This document shows, piece by piece, positions 55,359 through 64,000 of a stretch of 64,000 nucleotides of DNA. Within the stretch, counting starts at the first letter, position 1. The number at the start of each line of letters is the position of its first letter. The notes beneath the pieces were generated by a model. That model was not told the origin of the DNA and searched no databases. It worked only from the letters and a program-made list of their open reading frames with translations. The translations under genes and the position numbers were made by a program. Source of the DNA: an uncultured Pseudomonadota bacterium (GTDB lineage: Bacteria > Pseudomonadota > Gammaproteobacteria > Xanthomonadales > Wenzhouxiangellaceae); the NCBI GenBank assembly GCA_937138395.1, contig CAKZPB010000064.1:1-64000 (forward strand), read 5' to 3'.

Positions 55359-57542
55359 ATGCATCGCTTTTTTCAATGCCCGCTGGCCATAGCCGGGCAG
55401 GCTCTTTTGTTGTTGTCGTTTCCCCTGCTTGCCCAGGTTCAACCCGCACCGCCAGACGCCGAGACCGAGTCTTCTGGTCAAGATACTCAACAAGATACTC
55501 AACGGGAAACCGCTGAGCTGGGTACCCTTACAGTCACTGGCAATGTGCTGTATTCAGACCAGATCAACGCCCTACGGACGCCAACCCCGATTCGGGATGT
55601 CCCGCAAAGCTTGTCCCTGATTACGGCAGATCAGATCAACCAGCGCGGCTTCGACAGCCTGGGCGACATCATCGACTACACCCCGGGCGTCAACACTTCT
55701 CAGGGCGAGGCTCATCGCGACGCCATCGTGTTTCGCGGCGTGCGCTCGACTGCGGATTTCTTTATCGACGGGGTACGCGATGACGTGCAGTACTACCGTC
55801 CGCTGTACAACCTGGAACAGGTTGAAATTCTTCGTGGCCCGAATGCCCTGCTGTTTGGTCGTGGCGGCACCGGGGGCATTCTGAACCGCGTGACCAAGAA
55901 AGGCATTGTCGGCACCGCATTTACCGATATTCGGACCCGGATCGATTCATTCGGCGGCTACAGCGTCTGGCTTGACAGCAACATCGGCGGTAATTCGGCC
56001 GCCGCCTTCCGCGTCAACGCAATGGTCGAAGAACTCGACAACCACCGCGACTTTTTCGACGGTACGCGCATCGGCATCAACCCGACCGGTCGCTTGTTAC
56101 TGTCGGATCGGACCACGCTGGATCTGTCGTACGAATACATCGATCATGAGCGTTTCATCGACCGCGGAATCCCGACCGGCGCGGACGGTCGACCGGTCGA
56201 GGCCTTCGAGAACATCGTGTTCGGCGATCCGGCTGAGAATCTGAGCACGCTGGAAGCTCACCTGTTTCGTGCTGCTCTGCAGCATGAATTCAACGCCAAT
56301 CTGAAAGGCAATTTCAGCGCATTCTACGGAGACTACGACAAGTTCTACGGCAACTTCTACGTGTCCGGCTACGATGAAGCCAACACGCCGGACGTGGTGA
56401 CACTGGACGGGTACGTCGACACGACCGAGCGCCAGAACCTGATTCTGTCCGGCAATCTGATCGGGCAATTTTTTACCGGTAGCATCGAGCACACCTTGAT
56501 AACCGGTGCCGAAATCATCGACACGGCATCCGACCAGTTTCGCTTCAATGCGTTCTGGGACACGACCCAGGATGACAATGAAATCTTCTCGATCGCGCGC
56601 CCCCTGGCGCTGCGGAACGGCATCGGCACCAATGCCTTCGGCATCACAACCATCAATGACTTCACGAGCGACCTGAATGACGACACGCGCGTCGATATCG
56701 ACGTGTTTTCCGCCTACATCCAGGACGAAATCCAGCTGAATGAATGGTTGGATCTGATTATCGGCGCGCGTTTTGACCGGTTTGAAATCGACGTATTCAA
56801 CGTGCCCGCGAATGAACGCAGACGCCGCAATGACCAGGAAATTTCGCCCCGTGCAGGACTGATCTACAAGCCGTTCGAGGAAATTTCACTGTACGCCAGC
56901 TACAGCGAGTCGTTCCTGCCCCGCTCCGGCGAGCAGTTTGCCAATATCAACGGCGTCAACAACCAGCTGGACCCGAACACCTTCAGCAACCTGGAGGCCG
57001 GCATCAAGTGGGATTTCGCCCGCGGCCTCAGCCTGACGGCAGCCATCTTCGAAATCGAGCAGAGCTCACCCCAGGTCGCCGACAACGACCCGGAAACGTT
57101 GGATGTTATTGATTCACAGATCAACGGCTTCGAGGCGCAGCTGATTGGCCAGGTCAATGACCGCTGGTTTGTTTCGGCCGGCTACAGCTACCTCGACGGC
57201 GAACAGGTTGACCGAAGCGGCGACACCGGCCTGCGGCCAAGAGAACTGCCGGAACACACCTTCTCGGTCTGGAACAACGTCGAAATCACCGAGCGCTTCG
57301 GCGTTGGCTTCGGCCTGACCTACCAGGACGACAGCTTTATCAACAACAGCAATACCGCCGTGCTGCCGAGCTATACCCGCATCGACGCTGCGGCCTACTA
57401 TCAAGTGACCGACCGCTTCAGCCTGCAGCTGAATATCGAGAACCTGACCGATGAACTGTACTTCCCGAATGCCCACGCAACGCACCAGGCGACCGTTGGC
57501 GCACCGCTGAATGCGCAGTTGACGGCAAACTTCAGGTTGTAA
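55359..57542 (+). CDS. TonB-dependent siderophore receptor
   Basis: The 727-residue outer-membrane receptor has a signal peptide (about 1-26), a TonB-box-like TLTVTGN near residue 53, a plug domain (about 65-180; RDVPQSLSLITADQINQRGFDSLGDIIDYTPGVN, then VEILRGPNALLFGRGGTGGILNRVTKK) and a 22-strand barrel ending GAPLNAQLTANFRL. The plug sequence is of the ferric-siderophore (FhuA/FpvA-like) group, without an N-terminal signalling STN domain. It probably imports a hydroxamate or catecholate iron chelate. It is divergent from an AraC regulator. Confidence 0.9.
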   Translation: MHRFFQCPLAIAGQALLLLSFPLLAQVQPAPPDAETESSGQDTQQDTQRETAELGTLTVTGNVLYSDQINALRTPTPIRDVPQSLSLITADQINQRGFDSLGDIIDYTPGVNTSQGEAHRDAIVFRGVRSTADFFIDGVRDDVQYYRPLYNLEQVEILRGPNALLFGRGGTGGILNRVTKKGIVGTAFTDIRTRIDSFGGYSVWLDSNIGGNSAAAFRVNAMVEELDNHRDFFDGTRIGINPTGRLLLSDRTTLDLSYEYIDHERFIDRGIPTGADGRPVEAFENIVFGDPAENLSTLEAHLFRAALQHEFNANLKGNFSAFYGDYDKFYGNFYVSGYDEANTPDVVTLDGYVDTTERQNLILSGNLIGQFFTGSIEHTLITGAEIIDTASDQFRFNAFWDTTQDDNEIFSIARPLALRNGIGTNAFGITTINDFTSDLNDDTRVDIDVFSAYIQDEIQLNEWLDLIIGARFDRFEIDVFNVPANERRRRNDQEISPRAGLIYKPFEEISLYASYSESFLPRSGEQFANINGVNNQLDPNTFSNLEAGIKWDFARGLSLTAAIFEIEQSSPQVADNDPETLDVIDSQINGFEAQLIGQVNDRWFVSAGYSYLDGEQVDRSGDTGLRPRELPEHTFSVWNNVEITERFGVGFGLTYQDDSFINNSNTAVLPSYTRIDAAAYYQVTDRFSLQLNIENLTDELYFPNAHATHQATVGAPLNAQLTANFRL

Positions 57543-57578
57543 TCTCTGCATAAAGCTGCATGCATCAACTCGAAGTCT

Positions 57579-57851
57579 TTCCTGATTACGTAGGTGATTC
57601 ACCTTACGTCCTGGAGGCTTGTACTTGCTTGCTTCGACCAAGCCTGTGCTTCATTCTGGAACCCAATTCTTCGGGTATACCCAGAGCCTGAGCTCTATCG
57701 TCATTCCGGACGCAGTGAAACGGAGATCCGGAATCTCACAGTTCAGCAGCGCTCACTGACTAGCACGACTGGTAAAAGGGATTCCGGGTTTCGGCGCTGC
57801 CGGCCCCGGAATGACGGGCCTGTTTGGTTGAGGTTTATACGTAATCAGGAA
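57579..57851. mobile_element. MITE-like nested palindromic element
   Basis: A perfect 14-base inverted repeat bounds the element: TTCCTGATTACGTA (57579-57592) and TACGTAATCAGGAA (57838-57851). Inside it is a second palindrome, CGTCATTCCGG (57699-57709) with CCGGAATGACG (57806-57816), and inside that a third pair, CCGGAATC (57728-57735) with GATTCCGG (57780-57787). This gives two tandem hairpins of the GTCATTCCGG type that is frequent in proteobacterial intergenic regions. It contains no coding frame of note. Confidence 0.7.
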
Positions 57852-58051
57852 GTCGTTTCTGATACAACACCTCAACAGGAACAAATGATGCGCAGTCCGC
57901 AGCGTCGAACACCACATCGAACGGTTTACTTGTCACTGGCCCCGCCTGGCAATCCCGACTGGCCCCGATAGTACAGGTACCGAGTCATTCAGGCAAATGC
58001 CCGCGATGCGCAGGCCTGCAAGGGATTCAGGCCGGCTCTAATCGACACCAG

Positions 58052-59089
58052 TCATGGCGTTGCAGGTGGCGGTACCGCCATCGCCTCGGTCATGCCCTGA
58101 ATGCCGCGATAGGCTTTTTCGCCCGCTTCGATTCGGGTATCCATCCGGTTGCTTTGAGGTGGCAGTGAGCAGGTGGTGTATTCGCTGAAGGCGCAGGGCG
58201 GGTTGTAGGCGAAATTGAAGTTGATCATGGTTTTGCCATCTTCCGGCAGATTGGCGTACAGGAAACGGCCCAGGCCATAGGTCTCAAAGCCCGAGGTGCG
58301 GTCGGCAAAAACAATGAACAGGCGCTCGCCGTACTGGAAGGTTTCCAGTTCGAACACCTCGCCTTCATGTTGGAAGCGAACAATGCCGGGATTGTCTTCA
58401 TCGATGATCTGGCCCATGACGTTGGCCACGCGCATGGTCTTGCCCGGTTCGTGCGGGATGAACTCGGCTTCAAAGCGGTAGTCATGGCTCGGCTCGAAGT
58501 AGTCAATACCGACAAACTCGGTGCGAGTCTTGGCGTCCGGACTGCGCACACGCAGGTTCGGGATGCCGCCGGAGCGGGACAGCTGTACGCGCACGCCGTC
58601 GGATTCAATGCGGGTTGGCTCACCCTCGGTAAACGCACTGGACAGCAGTTCTGCCGATGCCAGTGGCTCATCATCGACCGTCACCCGCCCAGTGTCGGCT
58701 GACTCGAAACGCACGGTTTCGCCGGTCAGCACGATCTGGCCCCACAGATCCGGCCCACCGGGCACGACAAGGTCATTGCTCTCAGCCCGGCCGAGGCTGT
58801 ATTCGCCCTGACGATCCAACGCGTAGTAGCCGACCAGGCTCAGCCAGCCGTAGGGCTGGGTCAGTCGTTCGACGCGCCCCTCACGCCATTGCATCAGCGC
58901 TTCAACCATCGGGTCTACAGGCGACCGGTCGATCTCGGCCTCGAGCTCGGCCTCAACCCCGGCTTCGGCGACCGATTGCGACTCACTGGCCGCGTTCTGG
59001 TTCGTATCGTCGGGCTCAGGCTGGCAGGCGCACAGCACGCAGGCCAGCAACAGCACGTTTATTGATCTGATCCATTTACACGCGGCCAT
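58052..59089 (-). CDS. DUF1684 domain lipoprotein
   Basis: The 345-residue protein has a signal with a lipobox-like LCAC (Cys22), an acidic linker (SESQSVAEAGVEAELEAEID), and the DUF1684 core: WREGRVERLTQPYGWLSLVGYYALD, ADRTSGFETYGLGRFLYA, and NFAYNPPCAFSEYTTCSLPP with two cysteines. Function is unknown. The ATG at 59089 is preferred because GGAGG lies exactly 6 bases before it, within the end of manC; the ATG at 59095 abuts that sequence. It is thus coupled to manC, the last gene of the sugar-nucleotide operon. Confidence 0.82.
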   Translation of the reverse strand: MAACKWIRSINVLLLACVLCACQPEPDDTNQNAASESQSVAEAGVEAELEAEIDRSPVDPMVEALMQWREGRVERLTQPYGWLSLVGYYALDRQGEYSLGRAESNDLVVPGGPDLWGQIVLTGETVRFESADTGRVTVDDEPLASAELLSSAFTEGEPTRIESDGVRVQLSRSGGIPNLRVRSPDAKTRTEFVGIDYFEPSHDYRFEAEFIPHEPGKTMRVANVMGQIIDEDNPGIVRFQHEGEVFELETFQYGERLFIVFADRTSGFETYGLGRFLYANLPEDGKTMINFNFAYNPPCAFSEYTTCSLPPQSNRMDTRIEAGEKAYRGIQGMTEAMAVPPPATP

Positions 59090-60497
59090 ATACATCCTCC
59101 AGTCGTTCGATATCGTCTTCGCCGAAATAGCTGCCGGTCTGCACTTCGATAATGTGTACATCCTGCTGGCCCGGATTTTCCAGCCGGTGCAGCGTGCCGA
59201 CCGGAATTTCAATCGTATGGTTGGCCGTCATGTCGAAGGTGTCATCCCCCAATCGGACGCGCGCGGTGCCTGACACGACGGTCCAGTGCTCGCTGCGATG
59301 CTCGTGCTTTTGCAGCGACAGAATGCCGCCCGGCTTCACGACCAGGCGCTTGACTTTGCAATCGGCGGCGTCTTCCAGCACGGTATAGCTACCCCAGGGC
59401 CTGTGTACGGTCCGGTGATGCACGACCGACTCATGCTGCTGGCGAGTCAGTTCTTCGACCACCGATTTGACTTCCTGGGCCCGACTGCGCCGGGCGACCA
59501 GCACCGCGTCGCCGGTATCGACGATGACCAGATCCTCGACGCCAACGGCTGCAACCAGGCGTTGCTCGCTTTGCACAAAGGTGTCGCGTGCGTCGATCAG
59601 CACGGCGTGGCCCTGTACCTGATTACCGGCGCCGTCGGTTTCATACAAGTCACTGATCGCCTGCCACGAGCCGATATCGCTCCAGCCGCAGTCGACCGGC
59701 ACCACGGCCCGCTTGGGCGCGCGCTCCATCACGGCGTAGTCGATCGAATCGCTGGGCACGGCCGCAAAGCTATCCGGATCCAGTTCGACCGGGTTCTGGT
59801 CCGTAGCCGTTTGTGCATAACTGGTTCGGGTAGCACTCAGAATTTCTCCGGCCTGGTCGCCGAGCGCCTGCAGAATGGCATCGGCACGAAAGCAGAACAT
59901 GCCTGCATTCCACAGATACTGACCGCTTTCGTAATAGCGCTGCGCGGTGGCTACATCAGGCTTTTCGACAAACGCTTCAATCTGCAGCCGGTTCGGATTG
60001 CCGTCGACCGGCTGACCAGCGCGAATGTAGCCAAAGCCGGTTTCAGCATGGGTGGGCTGCACGCCGAGGCAGACCAGCCAGCCGTCCCGGGCCAGTTGAT
60101 CAGCCCGTTCAACGGCCGCAGCGAACGCCGCCTGATCGCGCACCAGGTGGTCAGCCGGCAATATCAGCAGACGCGCATCCGGACCGTGATGTTCCTGCAC
60201 CCAAAGGGCCGCCGCGGCGATGGCTGCGGCCGTGTTTCGGCCTACCGGCTCGAGCAGGAAATGATGCTCGGCCTCGGGCGCCAGATCGCGATAGATATCC
60301 CGGGTCAGGAAATAGTAATCACGCGAGGTGACCGTCAGGGTTTGCTGCTGCGAACTCACGCCGAGGGCGCGCTTTAACGTGGCACCCGCCAGCGTCTGGC
60401 CGTCGGCCAGGCGCATAAAGGGTTTTGGATAAGCACGCCGCGATACCGGCCAAAGACGCGTGCCGGCACCACCGGAAAGGATGACTGGTATCAGCAT
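59076..60497 (-). CDS. manC: Mannose-1-phosphate guanylyltransferase/mannose-6-phosphate isomerase
   Basis: This 473-residue bifunctional enzyme makes GDP-mannose. Its N-terminal nucleotidyltransferase domain has LSGGAGTRLWPVSR, FVEKPD and a DCGWSDIGSW segment. The C-terminal cupin domain (about 345-470) has KPGGILSLQKHEHRSEHWTVVSG, as in AlgA/ManC. The start is the ATG of MLIPVILSGG; the ORF extension is non-homologous. It follows rfbD by 31 bases and overlaps the DUF1684 start by 14. Confidence 0.94.
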   Translation of the reverse strand: MLIPVILSGGAGTRLWPVSRRAYPKPFMRLADGQTLAGATLKRALGVSSQQQTLTVTSRDYYFLTRDIYRDLAPEAEHHFLLEPVGRNTAAAIAAAALWVQEHHGPDARLLILPADHLVRDQAAFAAAVERADQLARDGWLVCLGVQPTHAETGFGYIRAGQPVDGNPNRLQIEAFVEKPDVATAQRYYESGQYLWNAGMFCFRADAILQALGDQAGEILSATRTSYAQTATDQNPVELDPDSFAAVPSDSIDYAVMERAPKRAVVPVDCGWSDIGSWQAISDLYETDGAGNQVQGHAVLIDARDTFVQSEQRLVAAVGVEDLVIVDTGDAVLVARRSRAQEVKSVVEELTRQQHESVVHHRTVHRPWGSYTVLEDAADCKVKRLVVKPGGILSLQKHEHRSEHWTVVSGTARVRLGDDTFDMTANHTIEIPVGTLHRLENPGQQDVHIIEVQTGSYFGEDDIERLEDVYGRV

Positions 60498-60528
60498 CGT
60501 GGTTGTGTCGAGTTCACCAGCATTACAT

Positions 60529-61425
60529 TCAGCATACGCTTTGTACCCACTGCTGCAAACACGCTTCCAGGCCCTCATCCACGGTTGGAAGCGTTTGACC
60601 GGTGAATTGCTGATAACGTTCACAATCCAATACCGACCACTCCGGGCGGCGCGCTTTCTGCGGCCAGTTGGCGCTGGCGATCGGATCAACGGTCACGGCC
60701 TGATCAATCAGGTCCAGCTCGAACGCGCGCTCTACGGCCCGGGATGCGAATTGATGCCAGGTCCAGGCGCCCTGCCCGGCCACGTGAAAACTCGAATAGC
60801 CGGCATCCAGTTCATCGCGTAGGGTCAGCAGCGTGACGCAGGCATCGGCCAGAAGCCCGGCCCAGGTTGGGGAACCGGTCTGGTCGGACACGACCCGCAG
60901 CGATTCGCTGCGCTCTGCCCGACCAAGGATAGCCGACAGGAAATTGCCCGGAAAATGGCTGTACAGCCAGGCCGTGCGCAGCATCAGGACGTTTGCGCCA
61001 CTCTGCTTGAGCGCGAGTTCACCTTCCAGCTTGCTCTGACCGTACACGCTTTGCGGATCGGTCGGATCATCTTCGCGCCAGCCGCGGTCCAAGCTGCCGG
61101 AAAACACGTAGTCCGTCGAAAAATGCACCATCATTCGATCCTGTTCGACGCACCAGTCGGCCAGCCAGCTCGGCATGTCGCGGTTCAGTCGAAAACAGGC
61201 CTCGGGTTCGTCTTCGGCGCGGTCCACTGCGGTCCAGGCCGCCGGGTTGACGATCAGATCGGGCTGAACGCGGTTTAATGTCTTGTTCAGCAGGCGCGGG
61301 TCGGACAGATCACAGCGAAAATCACCACCATGAAGATCGGTCGACACCACATCACCCAGGGTGGCGAGCCTTGGCTGCAGATGTCGGCCCAACTGGCCGG
61401 CAGCACCGGTCAACAGGATGCGCAT
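60529..61425 (-). CDS. rfbD: dTDP-4-dehydrorhamnose reductase
   Basis: The 298-residue short-chain dehydrogenase performs the last step of dTDP-L-rhamnose synthesis. It has the NAD(P) motif TGAAGQLG, VNPAAWTAVDRAEDEPE, the STDYVFSG segment and YGQSKLEGE with the catalytic Tyr-x3-Lys, as in RmlD. The start is the ATG of MRILLTGAAGQ, which overlaps the rfbC end by 16 bases. Confidence 0.95.
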   Translation of the reverse strand: MRILLTGAAGQLGRHLQPRLATLGDVVSTDLHGGDFRCDLSDPRLLNKTLNRVQPDLIVNPAAWTAVDRAEDEPEACFRLNRDMPSWLADWCVEQDRMMVHFSTDYVFSGSLDRGWREDDPTDPQSVYGQSKLEGELALKQSGANVLMLRTAWLYSHFPGNFLSAILGRAERSESLRVVSDQTGSPTWAGLLADACVTLLTLRDELDAGYSSFHVAGQGAWTWHQFASRAVERAFELDLIDQAVTVDPIASANWPQKARRPEWSVLDCERYQQFTGQTLPTVDEGLEACLQQWVQSVC

Positions 61426-61979
61426 TGCGGTAAATTCTCCTTGTTGGTCTGGCACACTTGTTCAAGCGTCGATGCCTGTTGATCCTTGCTCGATAGTTCG
61501 GTCGGCTGTTCGGGCCAGTCGATCCCGATCTCCGGATCATTCCAGGCAATCGATGCATCGTACTCAGGATAATAGCTGCGCGTACAAAGGTAGGTAAAGG
61601 TCGCGCGCGCCGACAGCACCAGAAAACCGTGCGCAAACCCTTCGGGTATCCACAGCTGGCGGTGATTTTCGGCGCTGAGCTCCGTGCCGAACCATTGGCC
61701 GAAGGTGGCCGAATCACTGCGGATATCCACGGCCACATCGAAAACACGACCCTCGGTCACCCAGACCAGCTTGCCCTGGGGCTCCGGCCACTGGTAATGC
61801 AAGCCGCGCAGCACGCCACGTCGACTGTGGCTGGTATTGGCCTGCGCAAAATGATCGGGCAGCCCGGTCTGATCGTGATTCGAGCGATTCCAGTTTTCCA
61901 GAAACCAGCCGCGCTCATCACCGAATACCTGCGGTTCAATCAACAGCACGCCAGGCAATGAAGTTTGCTGAATATTCAT
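61410..61979 (-). CDS. rfbC: dTDP-4-dehydrorhamnose 3,5-epimerase
   Basis: The 189-residue cupin-type epimerase has QANTSHSRRGVLRGLHYQ with the conserved histidine, GRVFDVAVDIR, and LWIPEGFAHGFLVLS as in RmlC. The C-terminus ends WPEQPTELSSKDQQASTLEQ. The start is the ATG of MNIQQTSLPGVLLIEPQVFGD; the ORF extension enters rfbA. It lies 20 bases after rfbA. Confidence 0.95.
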   Translation of the reverse strand: MNIQQTSLPGVLLIEPQVFGDERGWFLENWNRSNHDQTGLPDHFAQANTSHSRRGVLRGLHYQWPEPQGKLVWVTEGRVFDVAVDIRSDSATFGQWFGTELSAENHRQLWIPEGFAHGFLVLSARATFTYLCTRSYYPEYDASIAWNDPEIGIDWPEQPTELSSKDQQASTLEQVCQTNKENLPQCASC

Positions 61980-61999
61980 GGAGCTTGTGCAGACGCCAA

Positions 62000-62881
62000 T
62001 CAGTTGGGCCGCGTTTGAGCTACGCGTCGCAGATAGTCCCCATAGCCGCTTGAAATCAGTGGCTCGGCCAGCGCAAGCAGCTGAGTACGATCGATCCACC
62101 CCTGGCGGTAGGCAATTTCTTCGGGACATGCGACGCGCAGGCCCTGGCGGGCTTCCAGCGTTTCGATGTAGTTGGCCGCCTGCTGCAACGATTCATGCGT
62201 GCCGGTATCCAGCCAGGCATAGCCGCGCCCCATGCGTTCGACCACGAGCTGACCGGCCTCCAGATAGATTCGATTCAGGTCGGTGATCTCGAGCTCGCCA
62301 CGGGCCGAGGGTTTGAGCAATGCCGCGCGCTCGACCGCCTGACCATCATAGAAATACAGGCCGGTGATGGCATCGTTCGACTTCGGCTGGCTGGGCTTTT
62401 CTTCGATGGACAGCACGCGCCCGTCCGGCCCGGTCTCGACCACGCCGTAGCGTTCAGGATCACTGACCGTGTAGCCAAAGACCGTGGCACCCTCGGTGCG
62501 CTGACCTGCGCTGTCGAGCAGCGCTTTCATGCCGCCGCCATGAAAAATATTGTCGCCCAGTATCAGGCAGCTGGGCTGGTCACCGACAAAGTCTGCGCCG
62601 ACACGAAATGCGTCGGCCAGGCCGCGTGGTTCGTCCTGGACTGCGTAGTCCAGGTTCAATCCCCACTGGCTGCCATCGTCGAGCAGCTTCTTGAACAATG
62701 CCTGCTCATGCGGTGTTGTGATCAGCAGAATGTCGCGGATGCCAGCCTGCATCAGGGTCGACAGCGGGTAATAGATCATCGGTTTGTCGTAGACCGGCAG
62801 CAGCTGTTTACTGACGACCCGCGTCAGCGGATACAGCCGCGAGCCGGCCCCTCCGGCCAGAATCAGCCCTTTGCGATTCAT
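62000..62881 (-). CDS. rfbA: Glucose-1-phosphate thymidylyltransferase
   Basis: The 293-residue nucleotidyltransferase makes dTDP-glucose. It has the [31 protein letters not shown] signature, [41 protein letters not shown], and [13 protein letters not shown] as in RmlA. The ATG overlaps the rfbB stop in ATGA. Confidence 0.96.
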   Translation of the reverse strand: MNRKGLILAGGAGSRLYPLTRVVSKQLLPVYDKPMIYYPLSTLMQAGIRDILLITTPHEQALFKKLLDDGSQWGLNLDYAVQDEPRGLADAFRVGADFVGDQPSCLILGDNIFHGGGMKALLDSAGQRTEGATVFGYTVSDPERYGVVETGPDGRVLSIEEKPSQPKSNDAITGLYFYDGQAVERAALLKPSARGELEITDLNRIYLEAGQLVVERMGRGYAWLDTGTHESLQQAANYIETLEARQGLRVACPEEIAYRQGWIDRTQLLALAEPLISSGYGDYLRRVAQTRPN

Positions 62882-63981
62882 GCCGCCTGTCCGCTGCGAG
62901 TGCCGAGCCGCTCGCCGGAATAGCCTTCGCGGCTGGATTCACGATAAGCACCGCTCTGGATTCGCTGCCACCACTGCGCATTGTTCAAATACCAATCGAT
63001 GGTGTGCTCCAGCCCGACCTCAAATTTCATCTGTGGTCGCCAGCCCAGTTCCTGCTCGATTCGACCGGCATTGATTGCGTAGCGACGATCATGGCCCGGA
63101 CGGTCGGTGACAAATTCAATCAATTCGCGGCGCGGTTGATCAAGCGAAAAGCCTTCAGGCGCCCGCTGATCGAGCAGGTCGCAAATTGCCTGCACTACGG
63201 TCAGGTTGTCGCGCTCGGCGTTGCCGCCGATGTTGTAAGTCCGGCCAGGCTCTCCGCGATTCAAAACGGCCATCAGGGCTCGACAGTGATCATCCACGTG
63301 CAGCCAGTCACGCCGCTGCTGTCCATCGCCGTAGACCGGCAGCGCCCTGCCGTGCAGGGCATTGATCATCATCAGCGGAATCAGCTTTTCCGGAAACTGC
63401 CGCGGGCCGTAATTGTTCGAACAATTGGTGATCAGCACCGGTAGTCCGAACGTGCGGTGCCAGGCACGCACGAGATGATCTGCTGCGGCTTTGGACGCGG
63501 CATACGGTGAACTCGGTTGGTAGGGCGTTTGTTCGGTAAATGCGGGATCATCAACCGCCAGATCTCCATAGACCTCATCGGTGGACACGTGCAGAAAGCG
63601 AAACGCGTTGCAGGTACCCGTTTTCCAGTAGTCCAGCGCTGCTTCGAGCAATACCTGCGTTCCCTGGACATTGGTACGGATGAACGACGCCGCATCATCG
63701 ATGGATCGATCGACGTGGCTCTCGGCGGCAAAATGAACAATGGCCGAGGGCTGATGGCGATCCAGCAACGCCCGGATCTGCTTGCCATCATTGATGTCGG
63801 CCTGGATCAGCTCATGCCGGTCCCGATCAGCACCTTCCAGAGAATCGAGATTGCCGGCGTAGGTCAACAGATCGACATTGACCAGCTTCCAGGGCCCGCT
63901 GTCCGCGCGACTGCCAAGCGCATGGTGAACAAAATTGGAGCCAATAAAGCCGGCACCACCTGTAACCAGTATTGTTTTCAT
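62878..63981 (-). CDS. rfbB: dTDP-glucose 4,6-dehydratase
   Basis: The 367-residue extended short-chain dehydrogenase has the NAD+ motif [11 protein letters not shown], the STDEVYGD segment, [11 protein letters not shown] with the catalytic Tyr and Lys, and [19 protein letters not shown], all as in RmlB. It is complete in the window, with its ATG at 63981 preceded by GGAG. It is the first visible gene of the operon rfbBACD-manC-DUF1684; the start of the transcript may lie beyond the window. Confidence 0.96.
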   Translation of the reverse strand: MKTILVTGGAGFIGSNFVHHALGSRADSGPWKLVNVDLLTYAGNLDSLEGADRDRHELIQADINDGKQIRALLDRHQPSAIVHFAAESHVDRSIDDAASFIRTNVQGTQVLLEAALDYWKTGTCNAFRFLHVSTDEVYGDLAVDDPAFTEQTPYQPSSPYAASKAAADHLVRAWHRTFGLPVLITNCSNNYGPRQFPEKLIPLMMINALHGRALPVYGDGQQRRDWLHVDDHCRALMAVLNRGEPGRTYNIGGNAERDNLTVVQAICDLLDQRAPEGFSLDQPRRELIEFVTDRPGHDRRYAINAGRIEQELGWRPQMKFEVGLEHTIDWYLNNAQWWQRIQSGAYRESSREGYSGERLGTRSGQAA

Positions 63982-64000
63982 CCGGGCTCCGTAGTAATCC

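Overview
The window is a chromosomal segment of a gammaproteobacterium with moderately high GC, densely packed with housekeeping and core-accessory genes. Supporting this placement are a PhoBR-Pst-PhoU block in the order seen in this class, PspABC behind a sigma-54-type promoter, Coq7, a type 1a SpeD next to a CRP-family regulator (an arrangement I recall from Pseudomonas), a fused chorismate mutase/prephenate dehydrogenase and an EfpL paralogue. A position near Xanthomonadales/Chromatiales-type lineages is possible but I cannot fix it from this sequence. I see no prophage, insertion sequence, CRISPR array, tRNA or rRNA.

Layout. 1-636 is non-coding and carries degenerate dispersed repeats. 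640-6061 holds a CYTH protein, a convergent operon efpL-tyrA-voltage-gated sodium channel, and a divergent membrane-anchored penicillin acylase. 6279-8668 holds a Bax-inhibitor/YccA protein with a clear terminator and a class III aminotransferase. 9005-17990 (minus strand) is the complete phosphate regulon core phoB-phoR-pstS-pstC-pstA-pstB-phoU, with a Pho box before phoB. 18075-21002 holds a WYL regulator, a Zur-type Fur protein and gltX. 21222-26582 holds mltF, mutL, a 2Fe-2S ferredoxin-like protein, a DUF481 porin-like protein and coq7. 26615-28334 is speD and crp, divergent across a near-perfect CRP site. 28381-34431 holds ppc, a ThrE-type exporter and a cluster of a PHA-system small protein, a retropepsin-like protease and rimK. 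34599-37098 holds a phosphotransferase and an acyl-CoA dehydrogenase, with a palindromic intergenic element on each side of the phosphotransferase. 37237-43321 holds a copper chaperone and the four-gene ligase-associated DNA repair cassette. 43381-46042 holds mtfA, a TrxR-like ferredoxin reductase and ung. 46043-46815 is a repeat-containing gap. 46816-49932 holds a K+/H+ antiporter, a NUDIX hydrolase, DUF1289 and an FKBP. 50272-52680 is pspABC, a small two-helix membrane protein and a crotonase. 52751-57542 holds an alpha/beta hydrolase with a PDZ-like front, an AraC regulator and a TonB-dependent siderophore receptor. 57543-58051 carries a MITE-like nested palindrome. 58052-63981 is rfbBACD-manC-DUF1684, for dTDP-rhamnose and GDP-mannose supply.

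Most genes are standard. The parts most worth a second look are: the CRP homologue, which keeps the fold and DNA-recognition helix but lacks several cAMP-contact residues while sitting beside a textbook CRP operator; the unrecognised small membrane protein at the end of the psp operon; the rimABK-like trio; the overlapping efpL-tyrA-channel operon; and three families of non-coding palindromic or dispersed repeats. No clearly undescribed multi-gene system is visible.
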